Source: CAVYXK01 sp963772445
GTDB taxonomy: Bacteria > Pseudomonadota > Alphaproteobacteria > Acetobacterales > Acetobacteraceae
Direction of reading: 5' to 3'
Length of the DNA: 64,000 nt
NCBI GenBank assembly: GCA_963772445.1
Contig: CAVYXK010000001.1
Location: forward strand, 372,001 to 436,000
The number at the start of each line of letters is the position of its first letter. Position 1 is the first letter of the stretch. Shown one piece after another: positions 1 to 9,459 of the stretch. Position numbers and translations under genes: made by a program. Under the pieces are notes generated by a model. That model did not search any database. It had not been told where the DNA came from and saw only the letters and a program-made list of their open reading frames with translations.

Positions 1-717
1 CACCCCGCCTATCAGAAACCCGAATTGCTGGCGGAAGGCCCCAATCAAGTCTGGTGTTGGGACATAACCAAGCTGATGGGGCCGGCGAAATGGACGTATT
101 TCTATCTCTACGTCATCCTCGACATCTTTAGCCGGCGCGTGGTCGGCTGGTGTGTGGCCGACGCGGAAAGTGCTGCGCTGTTCAAGCCACTGCTGGACAA
201 TGCGATCGCCAAGCATCAAGTGCCACACGGTCAGCTCACGCTGCACGCAGATCGAGGCGGCCCGATGAAGGCCAAAACCACCGCGCTGCTGCTCGCAGAT
301 CTTGGCGTCACCCGCTCGCACAGCCGGCCGCATACGTCCAATGACAACCCGTTCTCCGAAAGCCAATTCAAAAACCTGAAGTATCAACCGCAATTCCCTC
401 GGCGCTTCGGCTGCATTGAGGATGCTCGAGGTTTCCTCCGCGTTTATTTCGACTGGTACAATCAGAACCATCACCACGTCGGGATCGGCCTGATGACCCC
501 AAACCAGGTTCATTATGGCCAGGTCGATGCCGTCTACGCCGCTCGCCAGCGCACGCTCAATCGCGCCTGCCGCCAACACCCGGAGCGCTTCGTCAACAAG
601 CCCCCAACACCACCCGCCAAACCAACCGCAACTTGGATCAACCCACCACCCGCGAAACCAAATCGGAGTGTCGACGCTGGGGTCACAGTCGCGCAGGAAG
701 GAATCTTCTTTGATTAA
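1..717 (+). CDS. IS3-family transposase OrfB (5' end outside window)
   Basis: Integrase-core (rve, DDE) transposase that cuts and joins the ends of its own IS. The visible 239 residues begin HPAYQKPELL and contain the catalytic landmarks WCWDITKL (first Asp), HADRGGPM (second Asp region) and the final Glu in NPFSESQFKNLKY. The C-terminal tail is Pro-rich. The 5' part is beyond the window edge, so whether this copy shares the frameshift seen in the copy at 39669 cannot be judged. Confidence 0.9.
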   Translation, partial: HPAYQKPELLAEGPNQVWCWDITKLMGPAKWTYFYLYVILDIFSRRVVGWCVADAESAALFKPLLDNAIAKHQVPHGQLTLHADRGGPMKAKTTALLLADLGVTRSHSRPHTSNDNPFSESQFKNLKYQPQFPRRFGCIEDARGFLRVYFDWYNQNHHHVGIGLMTPNQVHYGQVDAVYAARQRTLNRACRQHPERFVNKPPTPPAKPTATWINPPPAKPNRSVDAGVTVAQEGIFFD

Positions 718-748
718 CCAATGGTACCTTCCTCTTTATGGCTGCGGT

Positions 749-796
749 GCCTGTGGAGTTGTGGTCAACGCACTTGAGTTGTCCACAAATCCACAG
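749..796. repeat. Hairpin with DnaA-box-like arms, 3' of IS3 transposase
   Basis: Arms CTGTGGAGTTGTGGTCAAC and GTTGTCCACAAATCCACAG pair over 17 of 19 positions around a 7-nt loop. TTGTCCACA differs from the DnaA-box consensus TTATCCACA at one base. An almost identical hairpin sits 3' of the transposase of the unrelated IS at 25660-27135. No T-run follows, so it is not a typical intrinsic terminator. Confidence 0.8.
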
Positions 797-903
797 CGAA
801 TCTCCTCGCTACCGCAACAACTTCCATCTGCGACGCTCGGAGAACCCGAGAATCCGAGCTTAAACTCCGATCCCGGCTGTATCAAAGTCGTTGACACGTA
901 CCG

Positions 904-1152
904 CCGCGCATCGTTCGGTTGCTTCGCATCAGCCAGGTCTGCGACCCGCAGAGCTAGGTCGGGGGCGCCGGCCGACAAGGCAGCGTCCGCTACCTGGAGC
1001 GACGATTGCTGGGGGGCGCCGATCAGCGATTGAAAATTCGAGCAGCCACCCACGGTCAGCAGGATTGCGACGGTGGCACACACGCCCTGTCGGCCAGCCA
1101 ACCGATCCGTGACGCTTGACATCCACGACCGCTGTAGCGCATCCTGCCGCAT
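904..1152 (-). pseudogene. Lipoprotein gene truncated by IS (TPR-like N-terminus)
   Basis: N-terminal fragment of a lipoprotein. From Met at 1152 (or the better-placed Met at 1122) there is a signal peptide ending in the lipobox LLTVGGCS. A segment SLQVADAALSAGAPDLALRV follows that looks like a tetratricopeptide helix pair of the TadD type. The frame then runs into the IS right end at about 903 and finishes as IS-encoded junk. The missing C-terminal part should lie left of the window, beyond the IS. TadD kinship is a guess from a short segment; the lipobox is directly visible. Confidence 0.65.
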
Positions 1153-1251
1153 AAGCCGAACTCCTGGGTTATTGCCGACTGATCGATATCTGATTACGTT
1201 TCGGCTTGAAAGTCCAGAATAAATCCCCATTCCAGCCGCCCAAAAAGTGAC

Positions 1252-2357
1252 ATGGATGGGAACCCCCCCAACACCCGGGCAGTTCAGTTAACGAGATTTA
1301 TCCACTGTGTCCTGGCCATCGCCGGCCGGGTCGTCGCGCTGATTGCTCTGGTGTGCAGCCTGACCGACCCCGGCCAAGGGGCTACGGTCGAGTTCGATAG
1401 TCCGTATCAATTCCACCTGCTGATGGGCGGCGAGGTGCTCGAGATCGCCGGCAGCTTTTCGTGGTCGGTGCCGCAGAACCTTCAAGTAGCGCTGGCTGCG
1501 GCGCCTCAGGTTCGCGTCGTCAGCCTGAACAGCCCCGGTGGCCATGTGGCACCCGCTATGGAAGTCGCTGAAATCATCCATAGCCGCGGGCTGGCCACCT
1601 ATGTCAGCCGGTTCTGCGCCTCGGCCTGCACCCTGGTGTTCCTGGGTGGCACGCAGCGCTGGCTCGCACCAGGCGCTCGAACTCGGGTTTCATCAGGCTC
1701 ATGCACCCGGGTTTTCCACCGCGGAAGCCGATGATGTGCTGCGTGTGGCGTATCAGAGATTTGCCCTGCCGCCAGCATTCGTCGCGCATGCGTTGCACAC
1801 GCCGCCAACGGACCTGTGGTTTCCGAAATTCGCGGAATTGCGTGCAGCGCAAATTATTACCGGCCCACCACCAGTAACACTCGCTGCCCTTGAGGAAAAC
1901 CTGTCACGGAGCTTGACCGATTCGATACCTCTAGTACAAGAATCGTCCGATCGTAATGTCGTTCGATTCGCAATGGCCGTATCCGAGATACTGTCGGAAT
2001 TGCGCAAGTCAGACCCGGAAGCGTGCTGGGCCTTTGCACATCAGGGTGCTACGGATTTAAGAAAGCTGCTCCCAAGCGGCACGTTTCAGACCTTTTTGGC
2101 CGCCGAACAGTCAATGAGTGAAGATATAAGTGGCCCCGCGCCGACCATACTTGACTCGACAGCGAAAAAAAGCTGCAACGGCTGATCTGATGCAATCCCT
2201 TCACGGAGAGGGACAAGATTCAGTGCTGAGCGACCTTCAGCCAACGTCCGATCACGCTGCATTCTGCCAATCGCTTCACAACCTTTTCCAAGCGGCTCTC
2301 GCGATGCCCGAGCCGCGCCGGATCAGGGCACTGCGCGTCCTGTTCGGATCCCGATGA
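1252..2357 (+). pseudogene. ClpP/SDH-fold periplasmic protein, two frameshifts
   Basis: Exported protein of the COG3904 type (ClpP-like serine-protease fold, substrate unknown). The first frame (1252-1734) carries an N-terminal hydrophobic segment, then VVSLNSPGGHVAPAMEVAE and FCASACTLVFLGG, the nucleophile and oxyanion loops of the fold. At 1680-1681 (cgaactcggg) one extra A moves the frame; the continuation starts LGFHQAHAPGF, supplying the catalytic-type His. A second shift lies in the A7 run at 2165-2171; the downstream frame ends ALRVLFGSR at 2357. Both breaks sit in homopolymers, so the gene may be intact in the organism. It is divergent from the truncated lipoprotein. Confidence 0.7.
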
Positions 2358-2521
2358 TGCCGCCCGAGGATACCGAACTTCTGGCATCTATTTTTCTGGT
2401 TTGGTGCCGTCCACGGTTCGGCTGAAGCTGAAGTTTCCAATGGTGTGGACAGGAAAGACCGCGGCGGAGGCCCCGCACTGGATCCCCTGCCAGTCTTTGG
2501 TTTGGCTATGCCCTTACGGCC

Positions 2522-2545
2522 CTAGTTAGTTTCCGGCGCAAAATT
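2522..2545. repeat. Left terminal inverted repeat of ISNCY-like element
   Basis: CTAGTTAGTTTCCGGCGCAA followed by AATT; 21 of 24 bases match the reverse complement of 4269-4292. Confidence 0.88.
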
Positions 2546-2643
2546 CAAATTCTGGCAGAGAAGTAGCGGGATTGACCGCAAGCAATTGTCCCGCCGGAGA
2601 GGCTCGGCGGGACGATCAGGGGCGGGATGTCTGGACGGCGTTG

Positions 2644-4059
2644 TTAATTGGCTGACTGATTGTCGATCGCGTGTCCGATATTGATCAGGTTATCGGAGAT
2701 CACCCCGAGGCCAACCCAGCGCTTCATGCCATTATCGCCGCGATAACGACATCGATTGAGGCCGTGTCGTCGCTTGCTCACACTGATGCGTCCTTCGCAT
2801 CCCGAGCGCCATCGCTGGCCGTTGCGGAACCATCGCTTCTTCTGTTCACGTTTGCGGGCAGTGTTCTTGCTGTTGTAATTGGGGATGCAGACCCGCTTCA
2901 CTCCCTTGGCTTTTGCCGCGGCTTCGTTTTTCGCCGAGTAGAAGCCGGCATCCGCGGCAATGAGCCGGGGAATGCAGCCCAGCTTCGCTTCATGGGCCTC
3001 AAGCGCCGGGATCAGCAGCTCTGAATCACTGGGACGTTGATCGTAGATCACGTAGTCAATGACAATCTGATTCTCGGCTTCCTGGAGCTTGATCAGCTTG
3101 CCAAACTCGGTGGGCTTGCCCGACTTTCCTTTGCGGATCACCTCGGTCGATGGCTCAAAGACACTGACGATTTTGCCTTCGCTGTGGGTATCGCCCGCAA
3201 AGATGCGGGCTTTCGTTTGACGGAGCACCTGCTGAACCAGTGGCACCATCTGATCGAGCACCTGGCGCTGACCTTCCAGCACCGTCTGCCTAGCCGCGTC
3301 GGTGCAGCGCTTCACGCCAGCGCCGATCTCCTTCGAAAAGCGCTTCGCCTGCCCTACAACGCGGCTGGTCGCCTCCACCAACTTGCCATAGGCTCGCTTC
3401 ATCTTGTCTCGACAGGGCTCGGTCTTACCGCGCGCCGCCCGAGCGATCTCGATCACCCGATGCTTCACACTCCGGCTCCGATCACGGAACTTGGCCCCGA
3501 CCTCGCCGGTCAACTTGACGATCTTGCGCATGCCTCGGATCAACACTCGGACCCCATCACCTAACAGGCTGCTGTCAGTCGGATAGTGGATGTTGCGCTC
3601 AACCACAGTGGTATCGACGCGCATCTTGCGCCCTTGCACCACCTTCTGGGCCTGCGCGATTTGCACGATCCGCTCGTGGATCTGCTGGATCACCGCCGGT
3701 CCCAGCGCGATCCCCCAACGCCCCATGGTCTTGGCGTCAGGCACCTTCTCGCTACCGACACGGGTGAAGTCGCGGTACACCAGATTGGCGCGCACCTCGC
3801 GCTCTAACACCTGATAGCTCCAATTGCGCAGGTGCTTCAGGATCAGCAAGCGCAGCACTATCTCGGCGGAGAACCCCGGCCTGCCGCGACGGCGACTGTT
3901 GGGGTGGCGCTGCGCCAAAGCTTGGTGAACCGCAGCGATGATTTCGTCATCCGCGAGTATTGCGTCGACGTGCGGCATCCATGCCTCGCGCAGATCCTTG
4001 ACCTCTGCCGCGATCAGTCCGTCACCGAAGCTGCGCTGCAGGCGTCGCGCCTGGATCAC
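2644..4059 (-). CDS. ISNCY-family DDE transposase
   Basis: A 471-residue transposase. It has an N-terminal DNA-binding region with GRPGFSAEIVLRLLILKHL, the DDE core starting at MRVDTTVVERNIHYPTDSSL, an insertion rich in basic helices (about residues 190-290), FAGDTHSEGKIVSVFEP, RLIAADAGFYSAKNE and a basic C-terminus ending in a GMKRWVGLGV helix. Length and motifs match the ISNCY (ISDol1-like) group. The frame is intact, so this copy could be active. The start MIQARRLQRSFGDG fits the usual N-terminus of the group. Confidence 0.9.
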   Translation of the reverse strand: MIQARRLQRSFGDGLIAAEVKDLREAWMPHVDAILADDEIIAAVHQALAQRHPNSRRRGRPGFSAEIVLRLLILKHLRNWSYQVLEREVRANLVYRDFTRVGSEKVPDAKTMGRWGIALGPAVIQQIHERIVQIAQAQKVVQGRKMRVDTTVVERNIHYPTDSSLLGDGVRVLIRGMRKIVKLTGEVGAKFRDRSRSVKHRVIEIARAARGKTEPCRDKMKRAYGKLVEATSRVVGQAKRFSKEIGAGVKRCTDAARQTVLEGQRQVLDQMVPLVQQVLRQTKARIFAGDTHSEGKIVSVFEPSTEVIRKGKSGKPTEFGKLIKLQEAENQIVIDYVIYDQRPSDSELLIPALEAHEAKLGCIPRLIAADAGFYSAKNEAAAKAKGVKRVCIPNYNSKNTARKREQKKRWFRNGQRWRSGCEGRISVSKRRHGLNRCRYRGDNGMKRWVGLGVISDNLINIGHAIDNQSAN

Positions 4060-4268
4060 GCCGGATGCTTCCCAGCTGCTCGGTATTTATCGTCGATCAT
4101 GCATACAGGCATACATGACTGTGGCGCGTCGTTGCCGACGAAAATGTTGTTTTCACAGTTGCGGTTTTTGCGCTGGTACGAATTTATTGTTCCGCATTCA
4201 ATCCGACCCAGTGCGCTTGCACAGTTTTCGACGCATCACAGCTGCACCAGCAGCCGATTTCCCCTGCT

Positions 4269-4292
4269 AATTTTGCGCCGAAAACTAGTTAG
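4269..4292. repeat. Right terminal inverted repeat of ISNCY-like element
   Basis: Reverse complement reads CTAACTAGTTTTCGGCGCAA then AATT, pairing with 2522-2545. Confidence 0.88.
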
Positions 4293-4368
4293 CCCCGCGG
4301 TATGACGTTCGGTTTTCATCGCCGTGAAGCTTCGATGAAGCGCCGCCCCTGGAACGGCCACGGCGCGG

Positions 4369-5367
4369 TTACGGCTGGGCGGGTGCTGGCGTCAGGTCCC
4401 TGAGCAGCGGCATTGCCTCGGCGGCGAACCATTCGAGCTGCCGGTGGCGCTGCTCGTACGGCCCGAGCAGGTCCAGGATCACATGGCGCACGCCGGCGGC
4501 ATGGAAGTCGCGGATGCGATCCGCCACTTTGGCTGGTCGCCCAAGCGCGCAGTAGCGTTGCGCCGCCTTGCGGAAGTCCATCGCGTAGCGAACGGACAGC
4601 GTTTCGGTCGCAGCATCCAGCGCCGCCTCGTAGCTGTCGTCCAGTCGCGCGAACAGCAGATGTCCAGTGCCGAACGTCGCTGACACGCGGCCCGTCTCGG
4701 CCGCGGCGGCGGTAATCTTGTCCAGCGCCGCACGGTACATTTCCGGCGTAACGACATATGACAGATAGCCGTCGCCAATTCGCCCCGTACGTCGCAGCGC
4801 CGCGTCTGAGCGGCCGCCCAGCCAGATCGGCGGCCCATTGGGCTGCCGCGGCGGAGGTTGCATCTGCACCTCGGAAAACGGGCCATAGAACCGCCCGGCA
4901 TGGCTGATCGGTTGGCCGGTCCAGAACTTGCGCAACACCGCGACGCCTTCAGCGAGCCGCGCGCCGCGTTCATTGTGCGGCACGCCGCACGCTTCGAATT
5001 CCTTGGGAAACTCTCCGCCCACGCCGGCACCGAAAATCAACCGCCCCTCGGTCAGGTGATCGAGCGTCGAGATCTGCTTGGCCGCGGGGGCTGGATGCCG
5101 GAGCGGCAGCAAATAAACCGCGGTGCCGAGGATCAACCGGCGGCTCACCACCGCGGCCTGCGCCAATTGCAGCAGCGGGTCGAGCACCGGCACGGCGAAC
5201 GAGATGTGGTCGCCGACCCACAGCGAGTCGTAACCCAACCGGTCGACAAGCTCGACCAACGAAACCAACTCGTCGATGCCAGGCAGCCACGGGCCGGCGG
5301 CCGGCTCGGTGCGACGATGGATGGTCTGCACGCCGATCTTCAGCCGTGTCTCGAGCTGTAGGGCCAT
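4369..5367 (-). CDS. LLM-class flavin-dependent oxidoreductase
   Basis: A 332-residue luciferase-like monooxygenase (TIM barrel, F420 or FMN dependent; substrate not predictable). Markers in order: IGVQTIHRRTEP, the barrel strand GYDSLWVGDHISF, LRHPAPAAKQISTLD, LTEGRLIFGAGVGGEFPKEF, IWLGGRSDAALRRTGRIGDG and a C-terminal helix pair. I chose the start at MALQLETRLKIGV because an AGGAAG ribosome site precedes it and upstream residues lack family character. It is divergent from the enoyl-CoA hydratase at 5464, sharing a roughly 95-bp control region. Confidence 0.87.
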   Translation of the reverse strand: MALQLETRLKIGVQTIHRRTEPAAGPWLPGIDELVSLVELVDRLGYDSLWVGDHISFAVPVLDPLLQLAQAAVVSRRLILGTAVYLLPLRHPAPAAKQISTLDHLTEGRLIFGAGVGGEFPKEFEACGVPHNERGARLAEGVAVLRKFWTGQPISHAGRFYGPFSEVQMQPPPRQPNGPPIWLGGRSDAALRRTGRIGDGYLSYVVTPEMYRAALDKITAAAAETGRVSATFGTGHLLFARLDDSYEAALDAATETLSVRYAMDFRKAAQRYCALGRPAKVADRIRDFHAAGVRHVILDLLGPYEQRHRQLEWFAAEAMPLLRDLTPAPAQP

Positions 5368-5463
5368 GCTGGTTCGCTTCCTGCTACGCTCCTCTTGCCT
5401 GGAATGTTGCCGCGCGCGCATCCACCCGCCAAGCTCGCCGCCTTAACCGAACGGAGCGCCGCC

Positions 5464-6246
5464 ATGCCCGACCTGACCGAGAGCGTGGCCGAGGGGATCG
5501 CCACCCTCGCTCTGAACCGGCCGGAACGGCTGAACGCGCTGTCGCAGGACATGCTGCGCGACCTCCATTCCGCGCTGTCCCGGCTCGGCGAGGACGACGC
5601 AGTGGGCGCCATCGTGATCACAGGCGCTGGCCGCGCGTTCTGCGCGGGCGGCGATGTCAAGGACATGCCAAACCGCCGGCACCAGACGTTCGAGCAGCGG
5701 ATCGAGCGGCTCGGCCGCATGCACGAACTGCCCCAACTCATGCGCCGGCTACCCAAGGTGATCGTCGCGATGGTGAATGGCGTGGCGGTTGGCGCCGGGC
5801 TGGGGTTGGCGATGGCCTGCGATCTGCGGTTGGCCGCGCGTTCCGCGCGCTTCGGCACCGGTTTCGCCGGCCTCGGCTATTCCGGCGATTTGGGGGGGTC
5901 CTGGCTGCTGACACGGCTGGTAGGCCCGGCCAAGGCACGCGAGCTATATCTGCTGGGCGACATCATCGACGCCGCCGAGGCAGAGCGGATCGGGCTGGTC
6001 ACGCGCGTGGTCGATGACGAGGTGCTGGCCGATGAAACCGCCGGGCTGGCGCGCCGCCTGGCAGCCGGTCCGCGGCTTGCCTACGCCTACATGAAAAAGA
6101 ACCTGAACGCCGCCGAAACTGAGCCGCTAGCCCTGGTGTGCGAGCTCGAAGCGCTCCACCAGGCGCGTCTCGGCTTGTCCGACGACCACCACGAAGCGGT
6201 CACCGCGTTCACTGAAAAGCGCCGGCCCGTTTTTCGCGGACGCTGA
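5464..6246 (+). CDS. Enoyl-CoA hydratase/isomerase family protein
   Basis: A 260-residue crotonase-fold enzyme acting on acyl-CoA thioesters in the cytoplasm. NRPERLNALSQDML is the N-terminal signature, GRAFCAGGDVKDM forms the first oxyanion-hole loop and VAVGAGLGLAMACDLRLA the second. GYSGDLGGSWLLTRLVG follows at the usual catalytic position, with Asp rather than the Glu of classic hydratases, so isomerase or dehydratase activity is possible. The start MPDLTESV at 5464 follows a purine-rich stretch; earlier in-frame ATGs overlap the divergent gene's leader. Confidence 0.9.
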   Translation: MPDLTESVAEGIATLALNRPERLNALSQDMLRDLHSALSRLGEDDAVGAIVITGAGRAFCAGGDVKDMPNRRHQTFEQRIERLGRMHELPQLMRRLPKVIVAMVNGVAVGAGLGLAMACDLRLAARSARFGTGFAGLGYSGDLGGSWLLTRLVGPAKARELYLLGDIIDAAEAERIGLVTRVVDDEVLADETAGLARRLAAGPRLAYAYMKKNLNAAETEPLALVCELEALHQARLGLSDDHHEAVTAFTEKRRPVFRGR

Positions 6247-6389
6247 GCGGGTGGCGACCGGACACCAGCGTGCTCACGGTCTTGTGTTCCTCCCAAAGCC
6301 GCGAAGACAAGCGCACGACGAGATGAGCAGAACACATATCCTCAATCGGGGTTTAAAGTTCCAGCTTCCGCAACGAAAGGGGCAGTGAC

Positions 6390-6866
6390 ATGCCATTCGA
6401 TGGAACGGAGTTCCGGATCGCTCCAGTCCGTCTGCCCGCGCCGGCACCACAGCCGGTTCCGGGCATCTGGAGCCGCATGAGAGAGGTGGCGGCGACACTG
6501 GCAGCGCACGCTCGGGTCTTGCCGCTATGGTCGCTGGCGCCGGGCGAGGTTGTGCTCCCCACTGAAGTTTCCGCGGTTCAGCTCCTCCGGGCCGCCCGTG
6601 CGCTGATCGAGCTCGAGGACAAGTGGGTTCAAGGCCGTTACGAGACGGTGCGCGGCCGGCGTTGCGCGATGGGCGCCTTGCAGGCGGCAGCACGGGTGCT
6701 GCGCGATCCGCGCGCCTTCGAAGAGGCAAAAGACCTGCTGCGCACCGAGGCCGTGCTGCGCGGCTACAGCCACGTCGAGAAGATGAACGACCGCTCGACG
6801 CACATGCAGGTCATCGCGGCCTTCGACGCCGCGATCATGAAGGCTGAGGCGCGGCTGCCGTACTAG
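6390..6866 (+). CDS. Hypothetical protein, DUF6197-like
   Basis: A 158-residue soluble protein preceded by an aaaggggc ribosome site. Residues about 65-110 (ALIELEDKWVQGRYETVRG, RRCAMGALQAAARVL) resemble the DUF6197 pattern of a Trp-Gln-Gly segment followed by a small Cys-x-x-Gly-Ala loop. The C-terminal SHVEKMNDRSTHMQVIAAFD matches that family's LNDR...T..V helix. Function unknown. Alone between the hydratase gene and the convergent cytochrome gene. Confidence 0.6.
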   Translation: MPFDGTEFRIAPVRLPAPAPQPVPGIWSRMREVAATLAAHARVLPLWSLAPGEVVLPTEVSAVQLLRAARALIELEDKWVQGRYETVRGRRCAMGALQAAARVLRDPRAFEEAKDLLRTEAVLRGYSHVEKMNDRSTHMQVIAAFDAAIMKAEARLPY

Positions 6867-6944
6867 CGGTTCCGCCGACGCCAGGCCGCGGCCTCCAGCC
6901 GCTCTCTCGCGCCAGGCGGGAGAGCGTGCGAAGGTTGCGGCGGG

Positions 6945-7329
6945 CTACTTGAGGCTGCGCAAATAAAGCGCGACCGCTGCCGCGTCCGTCGGCGATAGCC
7001 GGTAAGATGGCATCGGAGGTAGTGGCGGCTGGTGACTCGGCCGCTCTCCCGTTTCCAGAAAATGGATCAGGTTGGAGTCAGTCCAGCCGGGCGGGCCGCC
7101 CGCAATCGCCGGCGCAGAACCGGCGAACGGCATGGCCGCGACCGGCCGAAAACCAAGCGGCGCTCCTTGCAACAAGCGCGACACGATGAGGTTGCCTTGG
7201 ACATCGCGCGGCGTGTGGCAGTCGCCGCACATACCGACGCTCTCCACGATATATTTGCCTCGCGCGATCTCGTCGGCACTGGGCGAAGCTCGCAGCCGGC
7301 AGCGTCAGCAAGGCCAGCCCCACGCGCAT
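6945..7329 (-). pseudogene. Small c-type cytochrome, frameshifted after signal peptide
   Basis: A roughly 128-residue periplasmic monohaem cytochrome c. The signal peptide MRVGLALLTLPAASFAQ starts at 7329; the mature part, in another frame, reads ADEIARGKYIVESVGMCGDC and continues with H, giving the CxxCH haem site. A Met ligand is probably in MPFAG or MPSY. The frames change at about 7275-7281 (cag tgccgac on the coding strand). Without the shift the protein is a normal short class I cytochrome. No oxidase partner is adjacent. Confidence 0.75.
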
Positions 7330-7349
7330 GAAGGTTCTCCCTGATCTCG

Positions 7350-8516
7350 TTATGTATGGTTATCGTCATTCTGCCGGAACGGCGACTGCTCGGCAAGTGC
7401 CGCCATCTCGGCGCGGATCTGCTGGCGTTCGCTGTCCAGGAAACTGGCGACCGCACGGCGCAGGCCGGGATGCGTGATCCAATGCGCTGAAAAAGTGGGT
7501 TTCGGCATGTAGCCGCGCTGGATCTTGTGCCGCCCCTGAGCGCCGGCTTCCACGCGGGCGAAGCCGTGTGCGATCGCCCAATCCATCGCGCGATAGTAGC
7601 AAAGCTCGAAATGCAGGAACGGCCAGTCACCGCGGCAGCCCCAGTTGCGCCCGTATAGCGCGTCACTGCCTGCCAGATTGAGCGCGCCCGCCACGGGCTT
7701 GCCGCCGTTCTCGGCCAGCATTAGCACCACCCGATCGCCGAGCCGTTCGCCGAGCAGCGAGAAAAAGCGGCGGGTCAGGTACGCGCTGCCCCATTTGCGA
7801 TCGACGGTCGAGGAATAGAACCGATAGAACGCGTCCCAGTGCCGCTCGGTGATGTCGGAGCCAGTCAGCGCGTGGAACGTCAGCCCTGCGGCATTGGCGT
7901 CGCGCCGCTCCCGCCGCAACACCTTGCGCTTGCGTGACGACAGCGCGGCCAGGAAATCCTCGAAGCTCGTGTAGCCCGCGTTTTCCCAGTGGAACTGCAT
8001 GCCGAGCCGCTGCAGCCAACCGGATTCGCCCAGCGTGGTCCACTCCGCCTCGGTGCAGAAGGTTACGTGAACCGAAGAGAGCTTCAGCTCCCGGCACGCC
8101 TGCGTCAGCGCGGCGCCCAGCACCTCGGTGGGCAATCCACCGCCGGGACGGCATAGAAGTCGCGGACCAGGCACTGGGCTGAACGGCACCGCGACCTGCA
8201 GCTTTGGGTAGTAGTCGCCGCCGGCGCGGTCCAACGCGTGCGCCCAGCCGTGGTCGAACACGTATTCACCGTAGCTGTGCGACTTGGCGTACATCGGTGC
8301 GACCGCGACAAGCTCGCCGGCTTCGTCGCGCAGGGCCGCGTGTTGCGGCAGCCAGCCGGTGCGGGCGCCCGCCGAGCCGCTATCCTCCAGCGTACTCAGG
8401 AAGGCGTGGCTGACAAACGGGTTGTCGGATCCGGCGCAGGCGTCCCACTCGGCCGCCGGGATCTCCGCGATCGCGGTGTGGAGCGCGAGCGTGAGCGCGG
8501 CCGATCCATCAGGCAT
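7350..8516 (-). CDS. GNAT/FemAB-like acyltransferase (DUF482)
   Basis: A 388-residue protein of the COG3146 family, predicted N-acyltransferases with two GNAT-type domains; cellular substrate unknown. Typical blocks: DNPFVSHAFLSTLEDSGSA, SYGEYVFDHGWAHALDRAG, YYPKLQVAVPFSPVPGPRLL, FLAALSSRKRKVLRRERRD, GRNWGCRGDWPFLHFELCYY and VEAGAQGRHKIQRGYMP. I set the start at MPDGSAALTLAL; the upstream codons to 8576 lie in repeat-like DNA. Confidence 0.9.
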   Translation of the reverse strand: MPDGSAALTLALHTAIAEIPAAEWDACAGSDNPFVSHAFLSTLEDSGSAGARTGWLPQHAALRDEAGELVAVAPMYAKSHSYGEYVFDHGWAHALDRAGGDYYPKLQVAVPFSPVPGPRLLCRPGGGLPTEVLGAALTQACRELKLSSVHVTFCTEAEWTTLGESGWLQRLGMQFHWENAGYTSFEDFLAALSSRKRKVLRRERRDANAAGLTFHALTGSDITERHWDAFYRFYSSTVDRKWGSAYLTRRFFSLLGERLGDRVVLMLAENGGKPVAGALNLAGSDALYGRNWGCRGDWPFLHFELCYYRAMDWAIAHGFARVEAGAQGRHKIQRGYMPKPTFSAHWITHPGLRRAVASFLDSERQQIRAEMAALAEQSPFRQNDDNHT

Positions 8517-8991
8517 GGTCAGCCAGCCCTCGTCATGGCCTGCGTTACGCAGGCTTGCGCCGGCCACCTCCCGCACGTGAAGAAAGTCGTACCGCGGTCA
8601 GCGAGCGCCCGGGTGCGCACCACGGTTGGATAAAAATGTCGGCGCCGCCTGGTTGCGTCATGGCCGGGCTTGGCCCAGCCATCCACGTCTTTTCGTGGCA
8701 TCCGCTGGAAAGAGATGGATGACCGGCCGGAGCTTGTCCTCGGGCCGGCCTTTGGCCGGACCCGTGGGCCGGCCATGACGATACCGCGCCATGCCCTCGG
8801 CTTGGGGCCATTTTCGCAGCAGAGACGCAGAGGTTTGACATGCGAGCTAGCGTGCATGATGCCTCTGTGCGCTCTGCGTCCCTGTGGTAAATCTCCATTG
8901 CAATGTTGCCGGAGCAATCCCCCTCCCGGTGCTTCCGTGCCGCGAGATTGCCTCGCCTTCGGCGCGCAATGACAACGTGTGCCGCCCAGGG
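8517..8991. other. Intergenic region with an inverted-repeat element, no gene
   Basis: 475 bp without a convincing reading frame. Bases 8657-8779 form a large inverted repeat: GTCATGGCCGGGCTTGGCCC at the left and the complement of GTCATGGCCGGCCCACGGGT at the right, with CATCCA...TGGATG inside. This looks like a dispersed intergenic palindrome of the kind common in alphaproteobacteria. A second copy to compare is not present in the window. Confidence 0.55.
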
Positions 8992-9459
8992 TCATCCCAG
9001 TTCGAACATTCCCTCGATTTCGACTGCCGCATCGAGCGGTAGGGCGGCAACGCCCACGGTGGTGCGTGCATGCCGTCCGGCTTCACCGAACAGCGCGACG
9101 GCGAGATCTGATGCACCGTTCATGACTTGCGCCTGTTGGGTGAAGTCCGGGGTGCTGGCAATGAAACCGCCCAGCCGGACGACGCGGCGCACCCGATCCA
9201 GGTCCCCGTCGGCAGCGGCCTTGAGTTGCGCCAGAACGTTGATGAAGCAGCGCTGCGCCGCCTGCTGGCCTTGCTCGATCGCGATGCCGCCTCCCAATTT
9301 GCCGGTAATCGCCACCCGGCCATCGACCGCGGGAAGCTGGCCGGATACCACCACCAGACTACCAACCACGACGAACGGGACATAGGTGGCAATCGGTGCC
9401 ATCGGCTTCGGCAGTGCGATGCCGAGCTCGGCAAGCTTGGCTTCGATCAGGCCGGCCAT
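8992..9459 (-). CDS. RidA/YjgF family protein
   Basis: A 155-residue cytoplasmic protein of the RidA superfamily, which hydrolyses reactive enamine/imine intermediates or has lost that activity. It fits the longer subfamily beginning IEAKLAELGIALPKPMAPIA and continuing VVSGQLPAVDGRVAITGKLG, CFINVLAQLKAAADGDLDRV and ARTTVGVAALPLDAAVEIEG. The Arg that in RidA binds the substrate carboxylate corresponds to ARTTVG. The start MAGLIEAK at 9459 is the usual N-terminus for this subfamily. Confidence 0.9.
   Translation of the reverse strand: MAGLIEAKLAELGIALPKPMAPIATYVPFVVVGSLVVVSGQLPAVDGRVAITGKLGGGIAIEQGQQAAQRCFINVLAQLKAAADGDLDRVRRVVRLGGFIASTPDFTQQAQVMNGASDLAVALFGEAGRHARTTVGVAALPLDAAVEIEGMFELG

Larger units (their letters stand above)
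1..900 (+). mobile_element. IS3-like element, right-hand part (copy A)
   Basis: Bases 1-903 are identical to 40007-40909, where the complete element is visible, so this is the 3' half of a second copy in the same orientation. The last three matching bases (ccg) lie outside the element if its right end is the base equivalent to 40906. The left end is outside the window. The element interrupts a lipoprotein gene that reads toward it from 1152. Identity over 900 bp implies very recent transposition or gene conversion. Confidence 0.93.
2522..4292 (-). mobile_element. ISNCY-like insertion sequence, complete
   Basis: A 1,771-bp element bounded by imperfect 24-bp inverted repeats (2522-2545 and 4269-4292, 21 of 24 identical, core CGGCGCAAAATT) with one transposase gene between them on the minus strand. 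The repeats may extend two or three bases further out. No clear target duplication was found by eye. The roughly 210 bp between the transposase start and the right repeat hold no other gene. Confidence 0.88.
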
